Positions 1 to 11,136 of a DNA stretch of 64,000 bases are shown piece after piece; positions within the stretch are counted from its first letter, which is position 1, and the number at the start of each line of letters is the position of its first letter. Below the pieces are notes generated by a model, which saw nothing but the letters and a program-made list of their open reading frames with translations, made no database searches and was not told where the DNA came from. The stretch is from Pseudomonas oryzihabitans (lineage in GTDB: Bacteria > Pseudomonadota > Gammaproteobacteria > Pseudomonadales > Pseudomonadaceae), in NCBI RefSeq assembly GCF_001518815.1, contig NZ_CP013987.1, forward strand, positions 661,001 through 725,000. Reading direction: 5' to 3'. A program made the position numbers and the translations under genes.

Positions 1-786
1 GCTCTCGCCTTTGACGTCGGCCGGAGTCAGCTTGACGTTGAGGCGGTCATAGACCTCCTGGCAGTGGGACAGGGAGACGGCGTTGAATCGCTCCCAGAGG
101 CGCAGGCAATGGGCATCGCCCGCCTGCAGCGCCACCACCAGTTCGCGAGCACGGGCGGCGAACTCCGGCGAGGCGTCGAAGCGGCCCTTGGCCGCGCGGT
201 AGAACACCTCAAGATCCGCCAGCTCGCCCTCGGCGGCCTGGGGTTGTTCTTCCATGTAGGCCAGCAGCATGCCGAACTGGGTACCCCAGTCACCCACGTG
301 GTTCTGGCGGATCACCTCGTCGCCGAGGAACTCCAGCACCCGCGCCACGGCATCGCCGATGATGGTGGAGCGCAGGTGACCGACGTGCATCTCCTTGGCC
401 AGGTTCGGCGAGGACAGGTCCACCACCACCCGCTGGCGCGGGCCGCCCTTGTGCACGCCCAGCTGCGGATCGGCAAAGGCCGCATCCAGCCGCGCGGCTA
501 GTTGCGCGTGGTTCTGAAAGAAGTTGAGGAAGCCGGGGCCGGCGATCTCCACCTTGCTTACCGCCGGGTCGGCGGGGAGGGCGGCCAGCAGCTTCTCGGC
601 CAGTTCGCGTGGCTTGGCGCGGGCCGGCTTGGCCAGCAGCAGGGCGACGTTGCTGGCGAAGTCGCCGTGGCTCTTGTCCTTGGTGTTCTCGACCTGGATG
701 GCCGGCGCCACGTCGGCCGGCAGGGTGCCGTCGACGATCAGGCGGTCGAGGGCGTGCTGGATGAGCTGGCGGATGCTGTCTTTCAT
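1..786 (-). CDS. argS: Arginyl-tRNA synthetase, N-terminal part (cut by window start)
   Basis: The 262 visible codons encode the N-terminal part of the class I enzyme that charges tRNA-Arg in the cytoplasm. The translation starts [16 protein letters not shown], typical of Pseudomonas ArgS. It contains the N-terminal additional domain (about residues 1-110), then the HIGH-type signature as [15 protein letters not shown] (about 120-135) and the VGDWGTQFG block (about 158-166), both diagnostic of ArgS. The catalytic KMSK loop and anticodon-binding domain lie beyond position 1. I chose the ATG at 784-786; an ATG two codons upstream is possible but would add residues not usual in the family. priA follows upstream on the same strand after a gap of about 96 bases with no obvious signal. 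Identity is secure; only the C-terminal half is missing. Confidence 0.97.
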   Translation of the reverse strand, partial: MKDSIRQLIQHALDRLIVDGTLPADVAPAIQVENTKDKSHGDFASNVALLLAKPARAKPRELAEKLLAALPADPAVSKVEIAGPGFLNFFQNHAQLAARLDAAFADPQLGVHKGGPRQRVVVDLSSPNLAKEMHVGHLRSTIIGDAVARVLEFLGDEVIRQNHVGDWGTQFGMLLAYMEEQPQAAEGELADLEVFYRAAKGRFDASPEFAARARELVVALQAGDAHCLRLWERFNAVSLSHCQEVYDRLNVKLTPADVKGES

Positions 787-882
787 GGTCATTGGCCTTC
801 GGCGTGCGCCGAGCGCGCACTGCGATGAAAACCCGGCATTATCCGTGGCAAGCCCGGCCTTGCCAATGGTAAGCCAGTGCCA

Positions 883-3096
<2,214 letters not shown>

Positions 3097-3152
3097 GGCA
3101 AGGCTCGCAGGCGTAAAGCCCGATGGTAGCAGACAGGCGGTGTGGGGGTTGC

Positions 3153-3180
3153 TTGCACGTCCTATCCGCTCTGGTATGAT
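3153..3180 (+). promoter_or_regulatory. Candidate sigma-70 promoter of rpmE
   Basis: TTGCAC at 3153-3158 and TATGAT at 3175-3180 are separated by 16 bases. The -10 is preceded by TGG, giving an extended -10 element. It lies about 74 bases upstream of the rpmE ATG in the rpmE/priA divergent region. Read by eye; no transcription start is known to me. Confidence 0.55.
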
Positions 3181-3253
3181 TCGCAGCCCAAATCTGTGCG
3201 GTATCCGGCAATGGCGCCGGGTGGCGGCACAGCTAGACCCCGAGGATAGTTCC

Positions 3254-3469
3254 ATGAAAGCTGATATTCATCCGCAGTACGATGCTATCGAAGCCACCTG
3301 CAGCTGCGGTAACGTCATCAAGACCCGCTCGACCCTGAGCAAGAACATTCACCTGGACGTCTGCTCCGAATGCCACCCGTTCTATACCGGCAAGCAGAAG
3401 GTCCTGGACGCTGGCGGTCGTATCGATCGCTTCAAGCAGCGCTTCGGCGTGTTTGGCAGCAGCAAGTAA
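3254..3469 (+). CDS. rpmE: 50S ribosomal protein L31, zinc-binding form
   Basis: This 71-residue protein of the large ribosomal subunit bridges toward the 30S subunit. It starts [20 protein letters not shown] and carries Cys16, Cys18, Cys37 and Cys40. That is the zinc-binding (C+) type of L31, which in many bacteria is replaced under zinc limitation by a cysteine-free paralogue. Length is normal for the family. The ATG at 3254 follows GAGGATAGTTCC. The stop codon shares a base with the ATG of the downstream nuclease gene (TAATG), and a strong intrinsic terminator for rpmE lies inside that gene at 3508-3537. No Zur-type operator was recognised upstream, consistent with this being the constitutive paralogue. 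Confidence 0.98.
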   Translation: MKADIHPQYDAIEATCSCGNVIKTRSTLSKNIHLDVCSECHPFYTGKQKVLDAGGRIDRFKQRFGVFGSSK

Positions 3470-4296
3470 TGCGCTGCCGTCGACCATCTCCGTATGGCTC
3501 GACACTGAAAAAGGCGTCCCTCTGGGGCGCCTTTTTTATTGGTGCTCTCGTTGGCGCACCACTGGTTCTAGGGGCGGAGTGCCCGCTGCTGCCTGGTGGG
3601 CAGGAGGTCACGGTGCGCCAGGTGGTGGACGGCGATACCCTGCGCCTGGCCGATGGCCGCGCGGTGCGCCTGATCGGCGTCAATGCTCCGGAGCTGGGCA
3701 AGTCCGGCGGTACTCCCCAGCCCTATGCCGAAACCGCGCGCCGTCGCCTGCAGGAACTGGTCGCGGCCAGCGACGAGCGCCTGCGCCTGGTGCCGGGCAG
3801 CGAAGAAACCGACCACTATGGCCGTACCCTGGCGCACCTCTATGATCGCCAGGACAGCAACCTGGAAGCCCGGCTGATTGCCGAGGGGCTCGGTTACGCG
3901 GTGGCCATCGCCCCCAATACCCGGCTGGCCGCCTGTCAGGCCGCCGCGGAACGCCAGGCGCGCCGGGCGCGATTGGGCATCTGGAAACAGGATCCGACCA
4001 TCGCCGCCACCCGCGTCGAAGAAGGGGGCTTCGCCGTAGTGCAGGGGCGCCTGCGGGAGGTCGAGCGCAACCGCGGCGGACTCTGGCTGCAGTTGGAAGG
4101 AGACCTGGTGGTCAATGTCCCCGATCGCTTCGTAGACGCCTTCGACGAGGTGCCGCTGCAGCAATGGATAGGTCGTGACCTCGAGGTGAGGGGCTGGATT
4201 TCCGACCGCAATCGCCGCAGGGAACCTGGCCGGGCGCGTTGGCAGATGACCCTGAACGACCCGCACATGCTGGGTTTGCGGGTTGAATCGTTTTAG
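3469..4296 (+). CDS. Secreted/periplasmic thermonuclease-family (SNase-like) nuclease
   Basis: The 275-residue protein has an N-terminal signal peptide (hydrophobic core WGAFFIGALVGAPLVLGA, probable cleavage before ECP). A staphylococcal-nuclease fold follows: VVDGDTLRL, VRLIGVNAPE and YGRTLAHLY supply the calcium- and phosphate-binding Asp, Arg and Glu residues of the family. After about residue 190 comes an OB-like C-terminal segment, found in related Pseudomonas proteins. It probably degrades nucleic acid outside the cytoplasm. The only sensible start is the ATG at 3469, overlapping the rpmE stop, and no alternative start keeps the signal peptide. The signal-peptide codons contain a strong terminator hairpin (3508-3537), so readthrough from rpmE should be limited and expression low unless an internal promoter exists. 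Substrate preference cannot be read from sequence. Confidence 0.88.
   Translation: MRCRRPSPYGSTLKKASLWGAFFIGALVGAPLVLGAECPLLPGGQEVTVRQVVDGDTLRLADGRAVRLIGVNAPELGKSGGTPQPYAETARRRLQELVAASDERLRLVPGSEETDHYGRTLAHLYDRQDSNLEARLIAEGLGYAVAIAPNTRLAACQAAAERQARRARLGIWKQDPTIAATRVEEGGFAVVQGRLREVERNRGGLWLQLEGDLVVNVPDRFVDAFDEVPLQQWIGRDLEVRGWISDRNRRREPGRARWQMTLNDPHMLGLRVESF
3508..3537 (+). terminator. Intrinsic terminator of rpmE, inside the nuclease gene
   Basis: Arms AAAAAGGCGTCCC (3508-3520) and GGGGCGCCTTTTT (3524-3536) pair over 13 positions, with one G-U, around a TCT loop; a T-run closes the 3' side. It follows the rpmE stop by 38 bases and coincides with codons about 14-23 of the nuclease signal peptide. 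Confidence 0.85.
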
Positions 4297-4340
4297 CCGA
4301 AAGTCGTATTGCGATTGATTTCAGGCATATGGCCGATTGC

Positions 4341-4369
4341 TTGTGGCACCTTGAGTCTTTGCGTATTCT
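4341..4369 (+). promoter_or_regulatory. Candidate sigma-70 promoter of maeB
   Basis: TTGTGG (4341-4346) and TATTCT (4364-4369) are separated by 17 bases, 40 bases upstream of the malic enzyme ATG. The hexamers are only moderate matches, so this is tentative. Confidence 0.4.
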
Positions 4370-4408
4370 CGCCCGACCCAAGACCCACACCACGCGGATA
4401 TACCAATA

Positions 4409-5677
4409 ATGTCTGATCTCAAAACCGCCGCCCTCGAATACCACGCCCAGCCGCGCCCCGGCAAACTCAGCGTCGAGCTGACCAAGCCCACCGCTACCGC
4501 CCGTGACCTGTCCCTGGCCTACAGCCCCGGCGTCGCCGAGCCGGTCCGCGAGATCGGTCGCGATCCCGAACTGGCCTACCGTTACACCGGCAAGGGCAAC
4601 CTGGTTGCCGTGATCTCTGACGGTACCGCCATCCTCGGCCTGGGCAACCTCGGTCCGCTGGCCTCCAAGCCGGTGATGGAAGGTAAGGGCGTGCTGTTCA
4701 AGCGCTTCGCCGGTGTGGATGTTTTCGACATCGAGGTGGACGCGGAGAGCCCCCAGGCCTTCATCGACACCGTCAAGCGCATCTCCATCACCTTTGGTGG
4801 CATCAACCTGGAAGACATCAAGGCGCCCGAGTGCTTCGAGATCGAGCGCGCCCTGATCGAGCAGTGCGACATCCCGGTCTTCCACGATGACCAGCACGGT
4901 ACTGCCATCGTGACCGCCGCGGGCATGCTCAACGCCCTGGAAATCGCCGGCAAGCGCCTGGAAGATGCCAAGATCGTTTGCCTGGGCGCCGGTGCTGCCG
5001 CCATCTCCTGCATGCGTCTGCTGGTGAGCATGGGCGCCAAGGTCGAGAACATCTACATGATCGACCGTCAGGGCGTGGTCCACAGTGGCCGCAACGACCT
5101 GAACCAGTACAAGTCGGCCTTCGCCACCGAAACCAGCAAGCGCACCCTGGACGACGCCCTCGAAGGGGCCGACGTCTTCGTGGGTCTGTCCGGTCCGAAT
5201 CTGCTGTCGGCCGAAGGCCTCAAGCGCATGGCGGCCAACCCCATCGTCTTCGCCTGTTCCAACCCGGATCCGGAAATCACCCCCGAGCTGGCCCACGCCA
5301 CGCGCGATGACGTGATTATGGCGACCGGCCGTTCCGACTACCCGAACCAGGTCAACAACGTCCTGGGCTTCCCCTTCATCTTCCGTGGTGCCCTGGACGT
5401 CCGCGCCCGCGTCATCAACGAAGAGATGAAGATCGCCGCCGCCCTGGCCCTGCGCGACCTGGCCAAGCTGCCGGTGCCCAAGGAAGTGTGCGAGGCCTAC
5501 AACGTCGAGAGCCTGAGCTTTGGTCGCGAGTACATCATTCCCAAGCCCATGGATGCGCGCCTGATCACCCTGGTATCCGATGCCGTGGCCAAGGCCGCCA
5601 TCGAGACCGGCGTGGCCACGCTGCCCTATCCGGCGAACTACCCGCTGAAGTCGGTGGACGACGTCTTCGCCAAGTAA
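4409..5677 (+). CDS. maeB: NADP-type malic enzyme, short form
   Basis: This enzyme decarboxylates L-malate oxidatively to pyruvate, feeding NAD(P)H and pyruvate from the TCA cycle. The 422-residue protein starts MSDLKTAALEYHAQPRPGK. It has the malic-enzyme N domain (TARDLSLAYSPGVAEPVREI, about residues 30-50), the metal-binding VFHDDQHGTA segment (about 158-167) and a Rossmann NAD(P) domain (CLGAGAAAISC, about 192-202). It lacks the phosphotransacetylase-like C-terminal extension of the long MaeB proteins. The cofactor assignment (NADP over NAD) is by family resemblance. It is monocistronic, ending at a bidirectional terminator shared with the convergent mrcA gene. Confidence 0.93.
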   Translation: MSDLKTAALEYHAQPRPGKLSVELTKPTATARDLSLAYSPGVAEPVREIGRDPELAYRYTGKGNLVAVISDGTAILGLGNLGPLASKPVMEGKGVLFKRFAGVDVFDIEVDAESPQAFIDTVKRISITFGGINLEDIKAPECFEIERALIEQCDIPVFHDDQHGTAIVTAAGMLNALEIAGKRLEDAKIVCLGAGAAAISCMRLLVSMGAKVENIYMIDRQGVVHSGRNDLNQYKSAFATETSKRTLDDALEGADVFVGLSGPNLLSAEGLKRMAANPIVFACSNPDPEITPELAHATRDDVIMATGRSDYPNQVNNVLGFPFIFRGALDVRARVINEEMKIAAALALRDLAKLPVPKEVCEAYNVESLSFGREYIIPKPMDARLITLVSDAVAKAAIETGVATLPYPANYPLKSVDDVFAK

Positions 5678-5690
5678 GTCTTGGCGCAAT

Positions 5691-5718
5691 AAAAAACCCC
5701 GCCAAGGCGGGGTTTTTT
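5691..5718. terminator. Bidirectional terminator between maeB and mrcA
   Basis: AAAAAACCCCGCC and GGCGGGGTTTTTT form a perfect GC-rich stem with A/T tails on both sides, so it can end transcription of maeB (plus) and of mrcA (minus). Both stop codons lie within about 15 bases. Confidence 0.92.
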
Positions 5719-5730
5719 ATTGGCTGGAGA

Positions 5731-8151
5731 TCAGAAGATATCCATGGGCACGTTTTCGCTGGAGGGCAGCGGCGTACCCGGCGCCACGCCCGGCGGCAGC
5801 TCGTCCAGGCTCGGCGGGGTGTCCTCGCTCTTGAACAGCTCGAAATAGGCGTTGGGCGTACCGGGTGGCGCGGCGCGACCGGTAGTGGGGTCGACACGGA
5901 TGGAGACGATGCCGTCCGGCTCCTTGAGCTGATGCGGCGGCTTGTCCTTGAGCGCGGCACCCATGTATTTCATCCAGATCGGCAGGGCCACGGTGCCGCC
6001 GAATTCCTGGCGGCCCAGGGTCTCGGGCTGGTCGAAGCCGGACCATACCGTGGTCACGTAGTCGCCGTTGTAGCCAGAGAACCAGGTGTCCTTGGATTCG
6101 TTGGTGGTACCGGTCTTGCCGGCCAGGTCATTGCGACCCAATTCCAGGGCCTTGCGTCCGGTACCGCGCTTGATCACGTCCTGCAGCATGCTGTTCATGA
6201 TGAAGGCGTTGCGCGGGTCGATGACCTGAGGCGCGAACACGGGCGCCGGATTGGCCGGGTCGGCGGACGCGGTATCGGCGGCAGGTGTCACCTCGACGCC
6301 CGGGGTGGCCTTGGCCTGCTCCTGCTGGGGTACACGCGGCGGTGCGGCGCGATAGACCACCTTGCCATCGCGGTCGGTCACGTGGTCCACCACGTAGGGC
6401 GTCACCTTGTAGCCCTCGTTGGCGAACACCGACCAGCCAGTGGCCACCTCCAGCGGTGTCAGACCGGGTGTCCCAAGGGCCAGGGACAGGTTGCGCGGCA
6501 ACTGGTCCCGCTCGAAGCCGAAGCGGCTGACATAGTCCAGTGCATAGTCGATGCCGATGGCCTGCAACACGCGAATGGACACCAGGTTGCGCGACCGGTA
6601 GAGCGCTTCACGCAGGCGGATGGGGCCGAGGAAGGTGTTGTTGTCGTTCTTCGGGCGCCAGGCTTCGTCGGGGTTCTCGTCCATGAAGACGATGGGGGCG
6701 TCGTTGACCAGGCTGGCCGCGGTGAAGCCTTTTTCCAGTGCCGCGCTGTAGATGAACGGCTTGAAACTCGAGCCGGGCTGACGGCGGGCCTGGGTCGCGC
6801 GGTTGTAATTGCTCTGCTCGAAGGAGAAGCCGCCGATCAGGGCGCGGATGGCGCCATCCTGGGGATCCAGCGATACCAGTGCGCTCTGCGCCTTGGGCAC
6901 CTGCGAGAACTTCAGGCTGCCATCGTCCTGGCGCTCCACCCGGACCAGGTCGCCGACCTTGACCACGTCGGCCGGACCGTTCGGTCGCGGCCCCAGGCTG
7001 TTGGCGCTGAGGTAGGGACGGGCCCACTTCATCGACTCCCAGGCGACGGCCTCTTCCTTGCCGTCGCGGGTCAGCACGAGGATGCCACTCTTTTCCACCT
7101 GGGTGACGACGGCCGGATCCTGGCCGCCGACGATGCGCTGCTTCTGCAGCAGGGCACTCCATTCGGGCTGGCTGCGGTTGGGCCACTGGGCCTCGGGGCC
7201 ACGGTAGCCATGGCGCTGATCGTAGTCGGTCAGGCCGTCACGCACCGCCTCGAAGGCGTCCGTCTGCAACCGGCTGTCGATGGTGGTGTAGACCTGATAG
7301 CCATCGGTATAGGCATCGCCGCCATAGCGACCGACCATTTCCGCCCGCGCCATCTCGGCGATGTAGGGGGCGTTGAGTTCGGGTACGGCGACGTGGTGAT
7401 AGGCCTCGAGCGGCTCGGCGATCCCGGCCTGGTAGGCCGCCTGATCGATATAACCGAGCTTGAACATGCGTTCGAGAATCCAATTGCGTCTTTCCAGGCT
7501 ACGCTCAGGATTAGCGACCGGGTTGTAACGCGACGGCGCCTTGGGCAGGCCGGCGATCATCGCCATCTGGGCGACGGTCAGGTCCTTGATGGATTTGCCG
7601 TAGTAGACCTGGGCAGCGGCCTCGATACCGTAGGCGCGGTTGCCCAGGTAGATCTTGTTGACATAGAGCTCGAGGATCTCGTCCTTGGTCAGTTGGCGCT
7701 CGATTTGCAGTGCCAGGAGGATCTCGGTGAATTTGCGCGAGAAGCTGCGCTCGCTGGTCAGGAAGTAGTTCTTCGCGACCTGCATGGTGATGGTGCTACC
7801 GCCGGTCTGGATGTGTCCGGTCCTGACCAGCTGGCTCACTGCACGCGCCAGGCTCTTCACATCCACGCCATAGTGATTGGCGAAGTTGTCATCCTCGGCG
7901 GAGAGCAGGGCATGGATGAAGTTGGGCGGTATCTCGTTGAAACGCAGTGGCGAGCGGCGCATTTCCCCGAATTCGGCGATGAGCTTGCCGTCCGCGCTGT
8001 ACACCCGCAAAGGGATCTGCAGTTGCACGTTACGCAGGGCATCGATGGACGGAAGGCTGGGGCTGAGGTAGAGGAAGGCACCGCTGAGACCCAGCAACAG
8101 GCTGCAGACCAGGGCGACCAACGACCACCAGAAAAACTTCAGAACACGCAT
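5731..8151 (-). CDS. mrcA: Penicillin-binding protein 1A, bifunctional peptidoglycan synthase
   Basis: Called ponA in P. aeruginosa. The 806-residue inner-membrane protein polymerises and cross-links peptidoglycan. It has one N-terminal membrane segment (about residues 5-28). The GT51 glycosyltransferase domain has catalytic Glu86 in SAEDDNF and the GGSTITMQVAKN motif. An OB-like insert follows, then a class A transpeptidase domain with the active-site Ser in PGSSFKPF, the SRN motif (YRSRNLVSI) and KTGTT. I chose the ATG at 8149-8151; a TTG immediately before it also opens the frame. It is divergent from pilM and convergent with maeB. The C-terminal tail is Pro-rich. Order relative to the pilM cluster is the familiar Pseudomonas one. 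Confidence 0.96.
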   Translation of the reverse strand: MRVLKFFWWSLVALVCSLLLGLSGAFLYLSPSLPSIDALRNVQLQIPLRVYSADGKLIAEFGEMRRSPLRFNEIPPNFIHALLSAEDDNFANHYGVDVKSLARAVSQLVRTGHIQTGGSTITMQVAKNYFLTSERSFSRKFTEILLALQIERQLTKDEILELYVNKIYLGNRAYGIEAAAQVYYGKSIKDLTVAQMAMIAGLPKAPSRYNPVANPERSLERRNWILERMFKLGYIDQAAYQAGIAEPLEAYHHVAVPELNAPYIAEMARAEMVGRYGGDAYTDGYQVYTTIDSRLQTDAFEAVRDGLTDYDQRHGYRGPEAQWPNRSQPEWSALLQKQRIVGGQDPAVVTQVEKSGILVLTRDGKEEAVAWESMKWARPYLSANSLGPRPNGPADVVKVGDLVRVERQDDGSLKFSQVPKAQSALVSLDPQDGAIRALIGGFSFEQSNYNRATQARRQPGSSFKPFIYSAALEKGFTAASLVNDAPIVFMDENPDEAWRPKNDNNTFLGPIRLREALYRSRNLVSIRVLQAIGIDYALDYVSRFGFERDQLPRNLSLALGTPGLTPLEVATGWSVFANEGYKVTPYVVDHVTDRDGKVVYRAAPPRVPQQEQAKATPGVEVTPAADTASADPANPAPVFAPQVIDPRNAFIMNSMLQDVIKRGTGRKALELGRNDLAGKTGTTNESKDTWFSGYNGDYVTTVWSGFDQPETLGRQEFGGTVALPIWMKYMGAALKDKPPHQLKEPDGIVSIRVDPTTGRAAPPGTPNAYFELFKSEDTPPSLDELPPGVAPGTPLPSSENVPMDIF

Positions 8152-8248
8152 CAAGAGACTTTTCGAATGGAAAGAAGGAAAGGGCGACAGGTGACGGTCA
8201 GCCTACACGGCGTCGCCATTATAGGCGCGTTTGGCGGTTGGCCGCTAT

Positions 8249-8277
8249 TTGCTCGGGTGTCAAGTCTGTTATCTAAT
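8249..8277 (+). promoter_or_regulatory. Candidate sigma-70 promoter of the pilMNOPQ operon
   Basis: TTGCTC (8249-8254) and TCTAAT (8272-8277) are separated by 17 bases, 42 bases upstream of the pilM GTG. The -10 matches five of six consensus bases. Confidence 0.55.
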
Positions 8278-8309
8278 GCCCGTCTACGGAATACCACCGT
8301 CGCTCATAG

Positions 8310-9383
<1,074 letters not shown>

Positions 9384-9971
9384 ATGGCCCGCATCAACCT
9401 CTTGCCCTGGCGGGAACAGCTGCGCGAAGAAAGGCGCAAGCAGTTCCTGGTGATCCTGGGCGGCATCTTCGTGCTCTCGTGCGGCGCCGTATTTCTCGGG
9501 GATCAATACCTGTCCGGCGAAATCGCCCGTCAGGAGGCCCGCAATGCCTTCATCCAGCAGAACATCGCCCAGCTCGACGTGCGCATCAAGGAAATCAGCG
9601 AACTCAAGACCCGCCGTCAGCAGCTGCTGGCGCGGATGAAGATTATCCAGGACCTGCAAGGCAATCGGCCGGTCATCGGTCATGTCTTCGACCAGCTGGT
9701 GCGGACGCTGCCGGATGGCGTGTATTTCCGCGAGCTGAAGATGCAGGGCGATACCCTGTCGATCAGTGGCGAGGCGGAATCCAACAACCGGGTCTCCAAC
9801 CTGATGCGTAATCTTGACGCCTCCGACTGGTTTACGTCGCCAACGCTGATCGAGGTGAAGGCGACCACCGCCGGTGCGGTGGATCAGGCCAATACCTTCC
9901 AGCTCACCGTCAAGCAGACCCAGCCCGGTGCTCCGGCGACAGCCCCGCTCGCCAAGGGAGGCAAACCATGA
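9384..9971 (+). CDS. pilN: Type IV pilus alignment protein PilN
   Basis: The 195-residue inner-membrane protein begins MARINLLPWREQLREERRK; the INLLPWR box is the conserved PilM-binding segment. One transmembrane helix follows (about residues 22-42), then a periplasmic coiled coil and ferredoxin-like fold that heterodimerises with PilO. It starts one base after the pilM stop and overlaps pilO by four bases (ATGA), indicating translational coupling. Confidence 0.96.
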   Translation: MARINLLPWREQLREERRKQFLVILGGIFVLSCGAVFLGDQYLSGEIARQEARNAFIQQNIAQLDVRIKEISELKTRRQQLLARMKIIQDLQGNRPVIGHVFDQLVRTLPDGVYFRELKMQGDTLSISGEAESNNRVSNLMRNLDASDWFTSPTLIEVKATTAGAVDQANTFQLTVKQTQPGAPATAPLAKGGKP

Positions 9972-10621
9972 GTCTCGCCGATTCCCTGGCCAGCCTGCGC
10001 AAGGTCGACATCAACGAGCTCAGCCTGGAGAATCTGGGTTCCTGGCCCAAGCCGGTCAAAGTCATCGCCTGCCTGCTGATCGTGCTGGTGGTGCTGTTGC
10101 TTGGCTATCAGTTCCATCTCAGCGACATGCAGGCGCAGCTGGACAACCAGCGCACCCAGGAAGAAACCCTCAAGCAGCAGTACGCCAGCAAGGCCTTCCA
10201 GGCCGCCAATCTGGATGCCTACAAGCAGCAGATGGTCGAGATGGAGGAGTCCTTCGGGGCCCTGCTGCGGCAATTGCCCGGCGATACCGAGGTGCCGGCG
10301 CTGCTCGAGGACATCACCCGTACCGGTCTCGGTAGCGGCCTCGAGTTCGAGCAGATCAAGCTGCTGCCGGAAGTCACGCAGCAGTTCTATGTCGAGTTGC
10401 CGATCCAGATCACCGTGGTGGGCAGCTATCATGACCTGGCGACCTTCGTCAGCAGCGTTTCTAGCCTGCCGCGCATCGTGACTCTGCACGACTTCGATCT
10501 GAAGCCGGTGGATGACAAGAACGCTAACGGGGGCGGCTCGGTGTCAGGTACCGGCGGCAAGTTGCGCATGAACGTCCTGGCCAAGACCTACCGCTACAAT
10601 GATAAGGGGCTCAGCAAATGA
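9968..10621 (+). CDS. pilO: Type IV pilus alignment protein PilO
   Basis: The 217-residue bitopic inner-membrane protein pairs with PilN in the periplasm. It has a short cytoplasmic N-terminus, one membrane helix (about residues 33-53, VIACLLIVLVVLLLGYQF), a coiled-coil stretch (about 55-100) and the PilO fold containing GSYHDLATFVSSVSSLPRI. It overlaps pilN by ATGA and pilP by ATGA. Length is typical of the family. Confidence 0.96.
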   Translation: MSLADSLASLRKVDINELSLENLGSWPKPVKVIACLLIVLVVLLLGYQFHLSDMQAQLDNQRTQEETLKQQYASKAFQAANLDAYKQQMVEMEESFGALLRQLPGDTEVPALLEDITRTGLGSGLEFEQIKLLPEVTQQFYVELPIQITVVGSYHDLATFVSSVSSLPRIVTLHDFDLKPVDDKNANGGGSVSGTGGKLRMNVLAKTYRYNDKGLSK

Positions 10622-11136
10622 AGACGCCCCTGTTGCTCTGCCTGTTGACCAGCGTGCTGGTTGGCTGTGGTTCCAGCGATACCAGCGACCTGCAGGCGTT
10701 CATGGACGAAACCCGCGCCAAGCCGCGTGGGTCCATCGAGCCACTGCCGCAATTTCGCGCCTACGAACCTTTCACCTATGCCGCCTCGGCGATGCGCAGC
10801 CCCTTCCAGGCGCCGGTACGCATCGACCCCACGGTGCGCCAGCGCGGGACCGGCAACATCAAGCCTGACGTGAATCGGCCGAAGCAGTTTCTCGAAGGCT
10901 TCAACATCGAGACCTTCAGCATGGTGGGCATCCTGGCCAACGCCAGTGGCCGCTATGCGCTGGTCAACGGCGCCGGGGGCGTGCATCGCGTCAAGGTGGG
11001 TGACTACCTGGGGCGTAATGACGGGCGCATCACCAAGATCACTGACGGTGAGATCGACGTGATCGAAATCGTCCCGGATGGCGAGGGTGGCTGGCTGGAA
11101 CGGCCGCGCACCATCACCTTGAAGGAAAAGACTTAA
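10618..11136 (+). CDS. pilP: Type IV pilus lipoprotein PilP
   Basis: The 172-residue inner-membrane lipoprotein connects the PilN/PilO dimer to the secretin PilQ. A lipobox LVGC places the lipidated Cys at about residue 17. A disordered linker follows, then the beta-sandwich domain (about 90-165) with FSMVGILANASGRYALV and VKVGDYLGRNDGRI. It overlaps pilO and pilQ by single start/stop codon junctions. Confidence 0.96.
   Translation: MKTPLLLCLLTSVLVGCGSSDTSDLQAFMDETRAKPRGSIEPLPQFRAYEPFTYAASAMRSPFQAPVRIDPTVRQRGTGNIKPDVNRPKQFLEGFNIETFSMVGILANASGRYALVNGAGGVHRVKVGDYLGRNDGRITKITDGEIDVIEIVPDGEGGWLERPRTITLKEKT

Noticed and set aside
3097-3255. ATG-initiated N-terminal extension of PriA
   Set aside because: It would run through the rpmE start and promoter, and the extra residues do not resemble PriA; the GTG at 3096 gives the usual length.
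4112-5689. A 525-codon minus-strand frame opposite maeB
   Set aside because: Long antisense frames are expected in high-GC coding DNA; maeB on the plus strand has clear family motifs and a fitting terminator.
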